NCBI RefSeq assembly: GCF_023221595.1 | Contig: NZ_CP096563.1 | Coordinates: 2,152,501 to 2,216,500 of the forward strand | Source: Rhodococcus qingshengii JCM 15477 | GTDB taxonomy: Bacteria > Actinomycetota > Actinomycetes > Mycobacteriales > Mycobacteriaceae | Direction of reading: 5' to 3' | Length of the DNA stretch: 64,000 bases | Shown here: piece after piece, positions 37,614 to 48,064 of the stretch | Position numbering within the stretch: the first letter of the stretch is position 1 | Layout: each line of letters begins with the position of its first letter | Position numbers and translations under genes: made by a program | The notes under the pieces: generated by a model | What the model was told of the DNA's origin: nothing | Databases searched by the model: none | The model's input: only the letters and a program-made list of their open reading frames with translations

Positions 37614-39578
37614 TCATTCGGATGGACGGAGGTACGGTCGCTGGATCTTCTTCCAGGACTCGTAAGTTGTCCGTGCCTTCTTGGTGGACTCCAGTTCGGA
37701 GGTGGCCGATACCGGTACATCCCACCAGGATTCGCTGTCCGGGGCGCCGATCAGCGGATCGGTTTCGACGTGGATGACGGTGCTGGTGTCGCTTGCTTTG
37801 GCAACCTTGATCGCGTCGGCGAACTCGGCAGCGGTGTTGGCGCGGATGACGTCGACACCGAGGCTGGCAGCGTTCGCGGCCAGATCGACCGGGAGAACCC
37901 CTCCGTCGAGACGTCCGTCATTCGAGCGGTAGCGGTACTGCGTGCCGAAGCGCTGGGAACCCAGCGACTCGGACAGTGAACCGATGGAGGCAAATCCGTG
38001 ATTCTGCACCAGGACGACGATGACCTTGAGGCGTTCCTGTACGGCGGTGACCAATTCGGTGGCCATCATCAGATAGGAACCGTCTCCGACCATCACGAAC
38101 ACGTCGCGATCGGGGCACGCCATGCGGACGCCTAGACCGCCGGCAACTTCGTATCCCATGCACGAGTACCCGTATTCGACGTGATACCCCTTGGAATCAC
38201 GGGTTCGCCACAGCTTGTGGAGGTCACCCGGCATGGACCCGGCAGCGCACACCACGACGTCACGTGGATCGGACAGTGTGTTGACCAGGCCGATCACCTG
38301 ATTCTGATTCAGTGACCCGTCGGCAGCGGGTTCGGCTGGGTTGTAGACGGATTCGACGATCGCATCCCAATCGCGAGCGAGGTCACCGATCCTGGACGCG
38401 TATTCGTCGTCCACCCGGTAGTCGTTCAGTGCAAGTGCCAGCGCGTCGAGTGCCTCACGTGCGTCGGCGACAACGCTGACTCCGCCCTGCTTCACGGAGT
38501 CCAGTGATGCGACGTTGATGTTGACGAAGCGAACGTCGGGATTGGTGAACGCGGTGCGGGACGCGCTCGTGAAATCGCTGTACCGCGTGCCGATACCGAT
38601 GACGACGTCAGCCTCGGTGGCCAGTGCGTTTGCAGCCGTAGTGCCGGTGGACCCCACCGCCCCGACGGATTGTGGATGGTCGTAGACCAATGAACCCTTC
38701 CCCGCCTGGCTCTGCCCCACGGGGATTCCGGTTTGCGCACAGAACGCTGATAGAGAGTCGCTGGCCTGGCTGTAGATCACGCCGCCGCCGGCGACGATCA
38801 GTGGCTTGCGAGCCGAGCGGATGATCGCGGCGGCGCGTTCGATCACCGATCGTTCGGGGAGCGGGCGGGCCACGTGCCAGACTCGCTCGGCGAAGAAGGA
38901 CTCGGGCCAGTCGAAAGCCTCGGCCTGCACGTCCTGCGGGATGGCGATGGTGACTGCGCCGGTCTCGACGGGATCAGTGAGAACGCGCATCCCGGCGAGC
39001 AGAGCGCTCGGCAACTGCTCCGGGCGCCATACCCGATCGAAGTATCGTGAGACCGGTTTGAAAGCGTCGTTGACTGTGACGTCGCCGCTCGACGGGAGTT
39101 CGAGTTCCTGTAAGACGGGGGCGCTGGCGCGGGTCGCGAAAGTGTCTGCGGGAAGGAGTAATACAGGTAGACGATTGATGGTGGCCAGTGCCGCGCCGGT
39201 GATCATATTGGTGGCACCGGGGCCGACGCTGGACGAGACCGCCCACGTCTGCAGGCGGTCCTTCATGCGGGCGTGCGCGACAGCCGAGTGCACCATCGCC
39301 TGTTCATTGCGGCCGAGCACGTAGGGGAGTGTCGGCTCACGGCCGGCGTCGAGATCCTGGATCTCGGCCTGCAAGAGTGCCTGCCCCAGTCCGGCGACGT
39401 TGCCGTGCCCGAAGATTCCGAAGCAGCCGGCGAACAGCTTGGTGCGCTGGCCGTCGCGTTCGGTGTACTGGTTGGCGAGGAAGCGGACGACAGCTTGAGA
39501 AACGGTGAGGTATACGGTCGGCTCGTCGCGAGGTGGACGATTGCCGGTTGCGTTATTGGTGGGTGCCACAGCTTTCAC
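37614..39578 (-). CDS. iolD: 3D-(3,5/4)-trihydroxycyclohexane-1,2-dione hydrolase IolD
   Basis: This 654-residue ThDP enzyme has the IolD N-terminus (T-V-S-Q-A-V-V-R-F-L-A-N-Q-Y), the Y-V-L-G-R-N-E-Q-A-M segment with the activating Glu, and the ThDP-Mg motif G-D-G-S-Y-L-M-M-A-T-E-L near residue 500. It opens the ring of trihydroxycyclohexanedione to 5-deoxy-D-glucuronate. It begins 5 nt after iolB and ends 52 nt before the IolE-like gene. Confidence 0.93.
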   Translation of the reverse strand: MKAVAPTNNATGNRPPRDEPTVYLTVSQAVVRFLANQYTERDGQRTKLFAGCFGIFGHGNVAGLGQALLQAEIQDLDAGREPTLPYVLGRNEQAMVHSAVAHARMKDRLQTWAVSSSVGPGATNMITGAALATINRLPVLLLPADTFATRASAPVLQELELPSSGDVTVNDAFKPVSRYFDRVWRPEQLPSALLAGMRVLTDPVETGAVTIAIPQDVQAEAFDWPESFFAERVWHVARPLPERSVIERAAAIIRSARKPLIVAGGGVIYSQASDSLSAFCAQTGIPVGQSQAGKGSLVYDHPQSVGAVGSTGTTAANALATEADVVIGIGTRYSDFTSASRTAFTNPDVRFVNINVASLDSVKQGGVSVVADAREALDALALALNDYRVDDEYASRIGDLARDWDAIVESVYNPAEPAADGSLNQNQVIGLVNTLSDPRDVVVCAAGSMPGDLHKLWRTRDSKGYHVEYGYSCMGYEVAGGLGVRMACPDRDVFVMVGDGSYLMMATELVTAVQERLKVIVVLVQNHGFASIGSLSESLGSQRFGTQYRYRSNDGRLDGGVLPVDLAANAASLGVDVIRANTAAEFADAIKVAKASDTSTVIHVETDPLIGAPDSESWWDVPVSATSELESTKKARTTYESWKKIQRPYLRPSE

Positions 39579-39583
39579 TTCCG

Positions 39584-40456
39584 TCAGTTGTGGGACTGCA
39601 ACGGCAGTCGAGGGTCGATGTCCTGGTGATCCCAGCTTCCACGTAGCCAGGTGTGTTGCGGATCGTCACAGATGTTCCACGCCCGGATCTCGCCCGAACC
39701 TGCCATGACATTGAGGTAGTACATGTGGTGGCCCGGCGCTGCGATGGACGGGCCGTGATAGCCGTGCGGCACGAGAACGACGTCGCCCGAGCGGACTTCC
39801 TCGAGCACTTCGATAGGTCTCTCGGCGGTTCCGTACACGCGGTGGTAGCCGAAACCTTCGGTCCCGGTGGGGCTTCTGTCGATCTCGAAGTAGTAGATCT
39901 CTTCCAGGGCCGATTCGACGTCGCTGTTCTCGTCGTGCTTGTGGCTGGGATACGACGACCAGTTCCCGCCGGGGGTGATGACCTCACACGCGATGATGGA
40001 GTCGGCCTCGAAGGTGTCTGCGGTGGCGAAGTTGTGAACCTGTCGGCTGCAGTTCCCGGCACCGCGGAGCTCGACCGCAACTCCTGATGCGGGACCGTAT
40101 CGATGGGGGAGCTTTGCGCCGGCGCGTGCTCCGCACAGAGCGAAGCGGCCCCCGTCAGCGCTGCTGACCGAGTAGTCGGCGTCGCGACCGACGTACGCGA
40201 AATCGCTCGGGCCGTCGAAAACCGATGCGCGGCCAGTGAGGGGAATCTCCGTCCCCTCGGCAACAACCACGGCCGAACCCGCCAGTGGAACGACGATGAT
40301 CTCGTTATCGCCGGACTGCAGGTGGACGTCAGCGCCAGGGGCGAGTTCGAGTGTCCACAAGCTGGATTCGGTCCACCCGGCGGACTCCGGCGTGACCACT
40401 GTCGTGAAATCACCGTCGGCGGACGATCCGGCGGGGACGTAGTACTTGCTGAACAT
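39584..40456 (-). CDS. iolB: 5-deoxy-glucuronate isomerase IolB
   Basis: This 290-residue bicupin has the IolB-specific segment S-Y-P-S-H-K-H-D-E-N with metal-binding His/Glu residues, and Y-Y-F-E-I-D-R followed by V-P-H-G-Y-H-G-P-S. It isomerises 5-deoxy-glucuronate to 2-deoxy-5-keto-gluconate. It lies between the aldolase gene and iolD within the operon. Confidence 0.93.
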   Translation of the reverse strand: MFSKYYVPAGSSADGDFTTVVTPESAGWTESSLWTLELAPGADVHLQSGDNEIIVVPLAGSAVVVAEGTEIPLTGRASVFDGPSDFAYVGRDADYSVSSADGGRFALCGARAGAKLPHRYGPASGVAVELRGAGNCSRQVHNFATADTFEADSIIACEVITPGGNWSSYPSHKHDENSDVESALEEIYYFEIDRSPTGTEGFGYHRVYGTAERPIEVLEEVRSGDVVLVPHGYHGPSIAAPGHHMYYLNVMAGSGEIRAWNICDDPQHTWLRGSWDHQDIDPRLPLQSHN

Positions 40457-40477
40457 CTTGCTCCTGCCAGGTCGCTT

Positions 40478-41377
40478 CTAGTGGACGAGCTTGACTGCGG
40501 TGTCGACGGCCGCGGTGACGTCGCCGTCGGGTGGGTAGAGCAGCGCGCGTCCGACGATCAGTCCGCGCACGGACGGCAGCTGAAGTGCAGCGTCCCACTT
40601 TGCGTACGTTTCTTCCGGCGCGATCTGCGGATCGCCGCCCAACAGGAGCGTCGGGAGGGTGGTCGCATCCATGACGCGTTCCATCTCGTCGACGACCGGC
40701 AGTTTCATCCACGTGTACGCCGAGGTGGAGCCGAGACCTTGGGAGATGTGGATGGATTTGATGACGGCGTCAGGGCTGAGATCGTTGACCACCTTGCCGT
40801 TTACGCGACTGGAGAGAAACGGCTCGAGCATCGCGATCAGTCCGGCCGCGGCCAGTTCGTCCACGGCTTCGGCACATGCCGTCATGGTGGGCAGTGTGCC
40901 CGCGTCGTCGAGTGCGATGCGTAGCAGCATCTTTCCGCCGTTCATTCCGAACTTCGCGGTGCCCGCCGCGGTGTATCCCGTCATGCGGTCGTCGAGTTCG
41001 AAGCTTGCGCCTGCCAGGCCGCCGCGGTTCATCGACGAGAAGACGACCTTGTCGTCGAGGGCGCCGAGGAGGAGCAGATCGTCGAGAATGTCCGCGGTGC
41101 CGAGAACGCCGTCGACTCCGGGGTTGTCGAGCGCAGTGCGTAATCTGTCGAGCAGATCTGTACGACTGTTCATCGCTGTCGGCTTGCCACCGACAGACAG
41201 TGCCCCACGGGCCGGGTGATCGGCAGCGACGATCATCAGTCGACCATTGCCTCGAACAGTGGCGCGAGGAGTTCGCGCTGCCCAGGCCTTTTCGATGATC
41301 TGCGGATCGCTCGCACGCAGTTCCGTCACTTCGGCGTAGGTGGTGGCGAGGGGGCGGGCGGCGAGCTTGTCAGACAT
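40478..41377 (-). CDS. Cgl0158-family (beta/alpha)8-barrel protein, probable DKGP aldolase of the iol pathway
   Basis: This 299-residue barrel belongs to the actinobacterial Cgl0158 family related to DeoC/LacD aldolases, with I-V-A-A-D-H-P-A-R-G-A near the N-terminus and a C-terminal L-L-G-G-D-P phosphate-site region. The operon has the kinase IolC but no recognisable IolJ class-II aldolase, so this protein probably cleaves 2-deoxy-5-keto-gluconate-6-phosphate. Its start overlaps the iolC end by 8 bp. The activity is an inference from position. Confidence 0.78.
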   Translation of the reverse strand: MSDKLAARPLATTYAEVTELRASDPQIIEKAWAARTPRATVRGNGRLMIVAADHPARGALSVGGKPTAMNSRTDLLDRLRTALDNPGVDGVLGTADILDDLLLLGALDDKVVFSSMNRGGLAGASFELDDRMTGYTAAGTAKFGMNGGKMLLRIALDDAGTLPTMTACAEAVDELAAAGLIAMLEPFLSSRVNGKVVNDLSPDAVIKSIHISQGLGSTSAYTWMKLPVVDEMERVMDATTLPTLLLGGDPQIAPEETYAKWDAALQLPSVRGLIVGRALLYPPDGDVTAAVDTAVKLVH

Positions 41378-42374
41378 TGACTGCCTCCGTGGCTGTGGCT
41401 TCGGCGAGATCGTGGACTTCTTCGGCGGTCGGCATCGCAGTGGAGCATTCGAGCCGAGCTGCGACTATCGCGCCGGCCGCGTTGGCGTACCGCAGTACCT
41501 TCTCCAGCGGCCACCCGGCCAACAGTCCGTGGCACAGTGATCCGCCGAAGCTGTCGCCTGCTCCCAGCCCGTTGACCACGTCGACGGCGTTGGGCGGCAC
41601 GGTGATCGACTGCTTTCGCGTTTTGCCGAGTACGCCCTTCGGGCCCTGCTTCACGATGGCCAGTTCGACGCCGAGGTCGAGAAGCGCGTCGGCGGCCTTG
41701 TTCGGATTGGTCTCACCGACCGCGATCTCGCACTCTTCGCGGTTTCCGACGGCTACTGTCACGTGCGCCAGAGCGCGCTGCACCTGAGTGGTTGCTTCCT
41801 GGGGCGTCGACCAGAACATCGGGCGGTAGTCCAGATCGAGGACCGTCAGCGGGCGTCGTTCGCGGGCTTCCCAGGCCGCGAAGTGTGCACTGCGACTCGG
41901 TTCTTCGGACAGCCCCGTCACAGTCGACCAGTAGAGGGACGCTGTTCGAACGGCGTCGAGGTCGATGTCTTCCGGGGTGATCCGAAGATCGGGCGCATGC
42001 GGCTTGCGGTAGAAGTACAGCGGAAAGTCGTCAGGAGGGAAGATCTCGCAGAACGTCACCGGTGTCGGGTACTCGGAATTGGTGACGACAAACCTGTTGT
42101 CGACGCCCAGACGTGCCAACTCGCGTGTGACGAACTTCCCGAAAGGATCGCTGCCTACGCCGGAGATCAGTGCTGCTCGCCGACCGAGGCGCGCGGCCGC
42201 CACCGAGACATTGGCTGCGCTGCCGCCGAGGAACTTGCCGAACGTCTCGACGTCCTCGAGTCCGACACCGGTCTGAAGTGGGTAGATGTCCACACCCGAT
42301 CGGCCGATGGCAAGCACGTCGAAGGGTGTGTCAGGGATGTGTGACCCGCTCTGGTGAGTGTTGATGCTTGTCAA
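41370..42374 (-). CDS. iolC: 5-dehydro-2-deoxygluconokinase IolC
   Basis: This 334-residue PfkB-family kinase has the N-terminal F-L-G-G-S-A-A-N-V-S-V motif and the C-terminal G-L-G-A-G-D-S-F-G-G with the catalytic Asp. It phosphorylates 2-deoxy-5-keto-gluconate. It is the first gene of the eight-gene iol operon. The start is TTG at 42374, supported by GGAG 6 nt upstream. Its promoter region contains a GntR-type operator over a TTGACA box and a CRP-like site. Confidence 0.92.
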   Translation of the reverse strand: MTSINTHQSGSHIPDTPFDVLAIGRSGVDIYPLQTGVGLEDVETFGKFLGGSAANVSVAAARLGRRAALISGVGSDPFGKFVTRELARLGVDNRFVVTNSEYPTPVTFCEIFPPDDFPLYFYRKPHAPDLRITPEDIDLDAVRTASLYWSTVTGLSEEPSRSAHFAAWEARERRPLTVLDLDYRPMFWSTPQEATTQVQRALAHVTVAVGNREECEIAVGETNPNKAADALLDLGVELAIVKQGPKGVLGKTRKQSITVPPNAVDVVNGLGAGDSFGGSLCHGLLAGWPLEKVLRYANAAGAIVAARLECSTAMPTAEEVHDLAEATATEAVNV

Positions 42375-42435
42375 AACTGACTCCCGAGAGTTCGTGGTGG
42401 GTTGCCCACGCAGGGCACCGATGTATGACTGAAAC

Positions 42436-42451
42436 TGTGCGCCGCGACACA
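42436..42451. promoter_or_regulatory. CRP/GlxR-like site in the iolC promoter
   Basis: TGTG-N8-CACA fits the CRP-family core of TGTGA-N6-TCACA. On the minus strand it lies just downstream of the TTGACA -35 box of iolC and extends to the presumed -10 region. Binding here would more likely repress than activate iolC. Confidence 0.45.
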
Positions 42452-42456
42452 GCGAT

Positions 42457-42478
42457 TGTCAATAGTTTGTCTGGACAT
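42457..42478 (-). promoter_or_regulatory. IolR-type operator and -35 box of the iol operon
   Basis: Read on the minus strand, this 22-bp element contains TGTCCAGACA followed by AACTATTGACA, so it ends in a perfect -35 box (TTGACA, 42457-42462). It matches an element upstream of the ABC importer (52771-52792) at 19 of 22 positions and in the same orientation to the promoter. The outer TGTC and GACA are inverted repeats. The nearest regulator is the divergent GntR protein. Confidence 0.7.
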
Positions 42479-42573
42479 TATGACTTGCGGTCAAGTGAAT
42501 GTTAGTGTTCGCATACACTGCCGAGAGAAGTAGCGTCGATACGGCGCCTTCCCAAGACAGATCGGAGTTGGCC

Positions 42574-43311
42574 GTGGTCGCAGCACTCGCCGTCGAGTTG
42601 GACCGCTCGAGCCCGGTGCCGCTGTATTTTCAGCTGGCACAGGCAATCGAGGGCGCTATTCTCGGTGGCGAACTTGCCCCAGGTGATCGCTTCGAGAATG
42701 AACTGGCGTTGGCCAAACGGCTCAATCTCTCACGACCGACCACTCGACGCGCGATCCAGGAGCTGGTGGACAAGGGACTACTTGTTCGTAAGCGGGGAGT
42801 CGGAACTCAGGTGGTGCAAAGTCCGGTGCACCGCCCGGTCGAGCTCACCAGCCTGTTCGACGACCTTGCGAGGGCCGGCCAGGCGCCGACGACCAAGCTG
42901 CTCGAGTTCACGGTGGGAGTTCCCGCCGAGGACGTTGCCGCGGAACTCAACCTCGAACCTGACGCCGAAGTGGCCACCATCAGGCGTCTGCGAAGCACCA
43001 ACGGCGAACCGCTTGCCGTGATGACCAATTACATTCCGGTGGACATCGCACCCGATCCCGAGGAGTTGGAGACGCAGGGGCTGTACCAAACCTTGCGAAC
43101 TCGCGGCGTTCACATCCGTGTGGCGCGGCAGCGAATCGGCGCTCGGGCGGCGACTCGCGAAGAAGCAGGATTGCTCGACGAGAAAGTGGGTGCTGCCCTC
43201 TTGACCATGAGCCGCACTGCATTTGACGATTCAGGTAGCGCCGTCGAGTACGGCAGCCACTGCTACCGAGCGTCGCGTTACTACTTCGACACCACCGTGG
43301 TCGACCGCTAG
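42574..43311 (+). CDS. GntR/UTRA-family regulator of inositol catabolism (IolR-like)
   Basis: This 245-residue regulator has an N-terminal GntR winged helix (P-L-Y-F-Q-L-A-Q-A-I then L-S-R-P-T-T-R-R-A-I-Q-E-L) and a C-terminal UTRA effector domain. It is divergent from iolC, and a GntR-type IolR represses the iol genes in Corynebacterium glutamicum, so it is the likely local regulator. I prefer GTG 42574, with GGAG 6 nt upstream and directly before the helix. ATG 42499 would add 25 residues and start within the control region. Confidence 0.82.
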   Translation: MVAALAVELDRSSPVPLYFQLAQAIEGAILGGELAPGDRFENELALAKRLNLSRPTTRRAIQELVDKGLLVRKRGVGTQVVQSPVHRPVELTSLFDDLARAGQAPTTKLLEFTVGVPAEDVAAELNLEPDAEVATIRRLRSTNGEPLAVMTNYIPVDIAPDPEELETQGLYQTLRTRGVHIRVARQRIGARAATREEAGLLDEKVGAALLTMSRTAFDDSGSAVEYGSHCYRASRYYFDTTVVDR

Positions 43312-43417
43312 ATCTCGATCCCGGTGACACGAGTACCCGCCTGACCGAGTCAGTGGGGGTGATTTGTGATCCCAGCATTTCTGCGATCCTTCGATCATTT
43401 GACCCGAACGGAGCCTC

Positions 43418-44566
43418 ATGACAGGCATTTCAGTAGCAGTTGCCGGATTCGGATGGATGGGCCGCGTCCACACGCAGGCGTATCTGCGTCTGCGGCAGCA
43501 CTATCCGCAGCTTCCCGTGATCCGCCTGGCCGCCGTCGCCGACGAGGTGCCTGGCAGAGGGGAGGAAGCAGCGGACCAGTTCGGTTTCGAAGCTTTCACC
43601 CAGGATTGGCGCGATATCGCAGCCGATCCGGCCATCGACGCGGTGAGCATCACGGCCCCGAACTTCTTGCACCGTGAAATCGGCGTCGCAATGGCAGAGG
43701 CCGGCAAACACATCTGGATCGAGAAGCCCGTCGGCTTGTCCACGGAAGACGCCAAAGCTGTTGCCGTAGCAGTCTCGAAGGCCGGTGTGCAGTCGACCGT
43801 CGGCTTCAACTACCGAAACGCGCCGGCTGTGGCCCTGGCAAAGAGCCTGATCGACTCAGGGGAGTTGGGCACGATCACGCACTCGCGTTTTCGTTTCCTC
43901 AGCGACTATGCGGCCCACCCTGAAGGTGCTTTGAGTTGGCGATACGAGCGTGAGCGCGGCGGCGCCGGCGTCCTGGGCGACTTGGCTTCGCACGGCATCG
44001 ATCTGATTCGTCATCTTCTCGGTGACGTCGACGCTCTCGTTGCGGATACTGCGATCTTCATCCCGGAGCGTGCGCGTCCGTCCGCCGCTACCAGTGGACA
44101 TGCGCGGGCCAGCGGTGGGGAGATGGGGGCTGTCGAGAACGAAGACTTCGTCAGCGCACTGCTGCGCCTCGGGTCGGGTGGCCGGTGCACCCTCGAAGCA
44201 TGCCGCGTCGCCGTGGGAGAGCAGAACAATTACGGATTCGAGATTCACGGCACGAAAGGTGCCGTGTTCTGGGACTACCGCCGGATGGGTGAACTGGGCA
44301 CCAGCCTCGGCTCGAAGTACCAGGACCAATCCGTCACGACGGTTCTGGTCGGCCCCGAGTCCGGTGAGTTCGGCCGCTTCCAGCCTGGCGCGGCCAACGC
44401 GATGGGCTACGACGACCTGAAAGTGATCGAGGCCCGCAATTTCATCGCCTCGATCGTGGACGGAGCGCCGCAGGGCGCGACCATCGCTGATGCAGTCGCG
44501 TCCGCACAGGCTCTGGACGCGATGGTCGCCTCGGTGACCTCCGGCAGCTGGATTTCTCTCGGCTGA
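43418..44566 (+). CDS. Gfo/Idh/MocA-family oxidoreductase
   Basis: This 382-residue NAD(P)-dependent dehydrogenase has G-F-G-W-M-G at the N-terminus and the catalytic E-K-P-V-G motif, with G-G-A-G-V-L-G-D-L-A-S-H-G-I-D in the substrate domain. It belongs to the larger members of the family that act on sugars or inositols. It follows the GntR regulator by 106 nt on the plus strand, so it may oxidise another inositol isomer or related polyol. The substrate is not assigned. Confidence 0.82.
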   Translation: MTGISVAVAGFGWMGRVHTQAYLRLRQHYPQLPVIRLAAVADEVPGRGEEAADQFGFEAFTQDWRDIAADPAIDAVSITAPNFLHREIGVAMAEAGKHIWIEKPVGLSTEDAKAVAVAVSKAGVQSTVGFNYRNAPAVALAKSLIDSGELGTITHSRFRFLSDYAAHPEGALSWRYERERGGAGVLGDLASHGIDLIRHLLGDVDALVADTAIFIPERARPSAATSGHARASGGEMGAVENEDFVSALLRLGSGGRCTLEACRVAVGEQNNYGFEIHGTKGAVFWDYRRMGELGTSLGSKYQDQSVTTVLVGPESGEFGRFQPGAANAMGYDDLKVIEARNFIASIVDGAPQGATIADAVASAQALDAMVASVTSGSWISLG

Positions 44567-44596
44567 TCGACAGCTCCTCCGAAAGGCTCTGGTGCA

Positions 44597-45979
44597 GTGA
44601 CATTTCCCCGCGGACTGGCGCTGCTCGTGGCAGCAGCGCTGTTCATGGAGATGCTGGACGCGACGATTCTCGCAACGGCACTGCCGTCGATCGCCCAATC
44701 TTTCGGAGTTGATGCCGTCGACGTCAATGTCGCCGTTTCTTCGTACCTCCTGGTGTTGGCCGTCCTGATCCCGGCGAGCGGATGGATGGCCGACAGATTC
44801 GGAACGCGACGTGTCTTCATCTCTGCCATAGCCGTTTTCACGGTGGCGTCGGTGGGATGTGCACTGAGCACCTCCCTCCCGATGCTGGTGGGAATGCGTG
44901 CTTTACAAGGGGTAGGCGGCGCCATGATGGTGCCGGTGGGGCGGCTCGCAGTATTGCGGGTGACGTCGAAGGCGGAACTCGTACGGGCTATCGCCTACTT
45001 GACGTGGCCGGCGCTCACAGCGCCGGTTCTTGCGCCCGCTGTGGGTGGAGCCATCGTGTCGATCGCTTCGTGGCGCTGGATCTTTCTGATCAACGTTCCG
45101 ATCGGGATCGTCGGGTTTCTGCTGGCATTGCGCATGGTGCCCGACATTCGGGAGGCGCAGAAACGGAGCCTCGACTGGCTGGGATTGGTGGTGATCGGAG
45201 CAGGCGTCGCAGTGCTTGTCGTGGCGCTCGACAACGTGCACAGTGCCGGAACCGACTGGCTACGAGTGGGCCTCGGGATCGTTGCGGCTCTGATCTTGTT
45301 GAGCTTGGCCGTCATTCACCTCGTCCGGTCGGATCATCCGCTCATCGCGCTCGGCGTCCTCCGACTTCGATCGTTTCGGCTCGTCGCGTCGAGCGGCTCG
45401 CTGTACCGGCTCGTGATCATGGGCGTGCCGTTTGTGCTGCCGTTGTTGTTCCAAGTGGGATTCGAAATGTCGGCGTTCAAGGCCGGTCTGCTGGTGATGG
45501 CCCTGTTCGCGGGGAATATCGCGATCAAACCGCTCACCACTCCGCTCATGCGCAGATTCGGGATCAGACTAGTTCTGGTGGGAAACGGAGTTCTGTCGGT
45601 GGTGTGCTTCGGTGCGCTGGTACTGATCTCGTCGACGACACCGGACGTCGTAATCGCTGTCGCACTGTTTGTCAGTGGCGCGTTGCGATCCATCGGGTTC
45701 ACCGCGTACAACAGCTTGGCGTTCGCCGACGTCGACTCGGGTGAGCTGACCGATGCCAATACTCTGCATGCAACGCTGCAAGAGTTGGCGTCCGGTCTGG
45801 GTATTGCACTGTCCGCTTTGGTGATCACGCTCTGTACACCGTTGGCGGAGTCGGAGGATCTGAGCGGCGGAGTGCCGTTTTCTCTGACGCTGGGTGTTCT
45901 CGGGGCCATGCTGGTGCCGACGGTGATCGAGAGTTGGCGGCTCCCACGCGATACGGGTGCTGTGGTGTTGGTGCGCTGA
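44597..45979 (+). CDS. MFS multidrug transporter (DHA2, EmrB-like)
   Basis: This 460-residue protein has 13-14 predicted membrane helices and the DHA2 signature L-D-A-T-I-L-A-T-A-L-P-S-I in the first helix, with G-W-M-A-D-R-F-G-T-R-R. It starts at GTG 44597, 30 nt after the dehydrogenase gene. EmrB-type pumps export hydrophobic drugs. The neighbouring RAE and rifampicin monooxygenase lie downstream of it, so I do not infer joint control. Confidence 0.85.
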   Translation: MTFPRGLALLVAAALFMEMLDATILATALPSIAQSFGVDAVDVNVAVSSYLLVLAVLIPASGWMADRFGTRRVFISAIAVFTVASVGCALSTSLPMLVGMRALQGVGGAMMVPVGRLAVLRVTSKAELVRAIAYLTWPALTAPVLAPAVGGAIVSIASWRWIFLINVPIGIVGFLLALRMVPDIREAQKRSLDWLGLVVIGAGVAVLVVALDNVHSAGTDWLRVGLGIVAALILLSLAVIHLVRSDHPLIALGVLRLRSFRLVASSGSLYRLVIMGVPFVLPLLFQVGFEMSAFKAGLLVMALFAGNIAIKPLTTPLMRRFGIRLVLVGNGVLSVVCFGALVLISSTTPDVVIAVALFVSGALRSIGFTAYNSLAFADVDSGELTDANTLHATLQELASGLGIALSALVITLCTPLAESEDLSGGVPFSLTLGVLGAMLVPTVIESWRLPRDTGAVVLVR

Positions 45980-46018
45980 TGAAGCGTCTTCCGCCACCTT
46001 CATCATAACGCGGGACCC

Positions 46019-46037
46019 GGGGCTTGCGGCAAGGCCC
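46019..46037. promoter_or_regulatory. Rifamycin-associated element (RAE)
   Basis: GGGGCTTGCGGCAAGGCCC is, as I recall it, identical to the 19-bp RAE inverted repeat found upstream of rifamycin-inducible resistance genes in actinobacteria. It lies 63 bp before the start codon of a Rox-type rifampicin monooxygenase, the expected place. It could be mistaken for a terminator of the preceding MFS gene. Confidence 0.85.
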
Positions 46038-46043
46038 CGGTGA

Positions 46044-47594
<1,551 letters not shown>

Positions 47595-47599
47595 CGACT

Positions 47600-48025
47600 A
47601 TGAGGCGAAGGTCAGCACAGGTTGCGGCTGCGGCAGCGGGCTCTGTGGGAGCGCTGATGCTGACAAGCTGCACGACCAATGTCGATGTACCGAAAACCTT
47701 TGCCGCCACGATAACGGTGACCGGTCAGGCAGAGCAGGCCGAGACGGTCTCTGGAGAGTGCGTGATCGACATGATTCGTGTTGCTCCGAACGACCAGATT
47801 CAGATTTTCGGGGGCAGCGGCGCTGCATCCACAAGGTCGGCACTCGAGGTCGAGGCAATCGATCAACTTCCCGACGGAATGAGCACCTGCTCCTACTCCG
47901 CACATTTTGATGCCGTCCCCGCAAACCAGAGAAACTATGAGGTGAGCTTGGGCCACTTCTCTCCGGAGTCCTTCAGCTCAGATGAGTTGGAGAACGGTGT
48001 CACCTATCAACTTCGCCGGCCCTGA
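47600..48025 (+). CDS. Predicted lipoprotein of unknown function
   Basis: This 141-residue protein starts with a signal peptide and a lipobox A-L-M-L-T-S-C, so it is probably lipid-anchored outside the membrane. The mature part is beta-rich and has two cysteines that could form a disulfide (V-S-G-E-C and M-S-T-C). I recognise no family. It begins 5 nt after the rox stop on the same strand and may be co-transcribed with it. Confidence 0.65.
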   Translation: MRRRSAQVAAAAAGSVGALMLTSCTTNVDVPKTFAATITVTGQAEQAETVSGECVIDMIRVAPNDQIQIFGGSGAASTRSALEVEAIDQLPDGMSTCSYSAHFDAVPANQRNYEVSLGHFSPESFSSDELENGVTYQLRRP

Positions 48026-48064
48026 CTGAACCAGTTCTCCCTCGCGTTGTATCCGGTCCGACTT

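Noticed and set aside
44597..45979. The DHA2 MFS gene as the inositol transporter IolT
   Set aside because: The first-helix signature and the length are those of EmrB-type drug pumps, not sugar-porter MFS proteins.
45977..46005. TGATGAAG-N13-CTTCATCA after the MFS gene as a terminator
   Set aside because: The stem is only 8 bp, AT-rich and overlaps the stop codon, with no T-run. The stronger hairpin next to it is the RAE.
46017..46040. The GC-rich hairpin before rox as a simple intrinsic terminator
   Set aside because: The sequence is an exact RAE at the expected distance from a rifampicin monooxygenase, which explains it better than termination.
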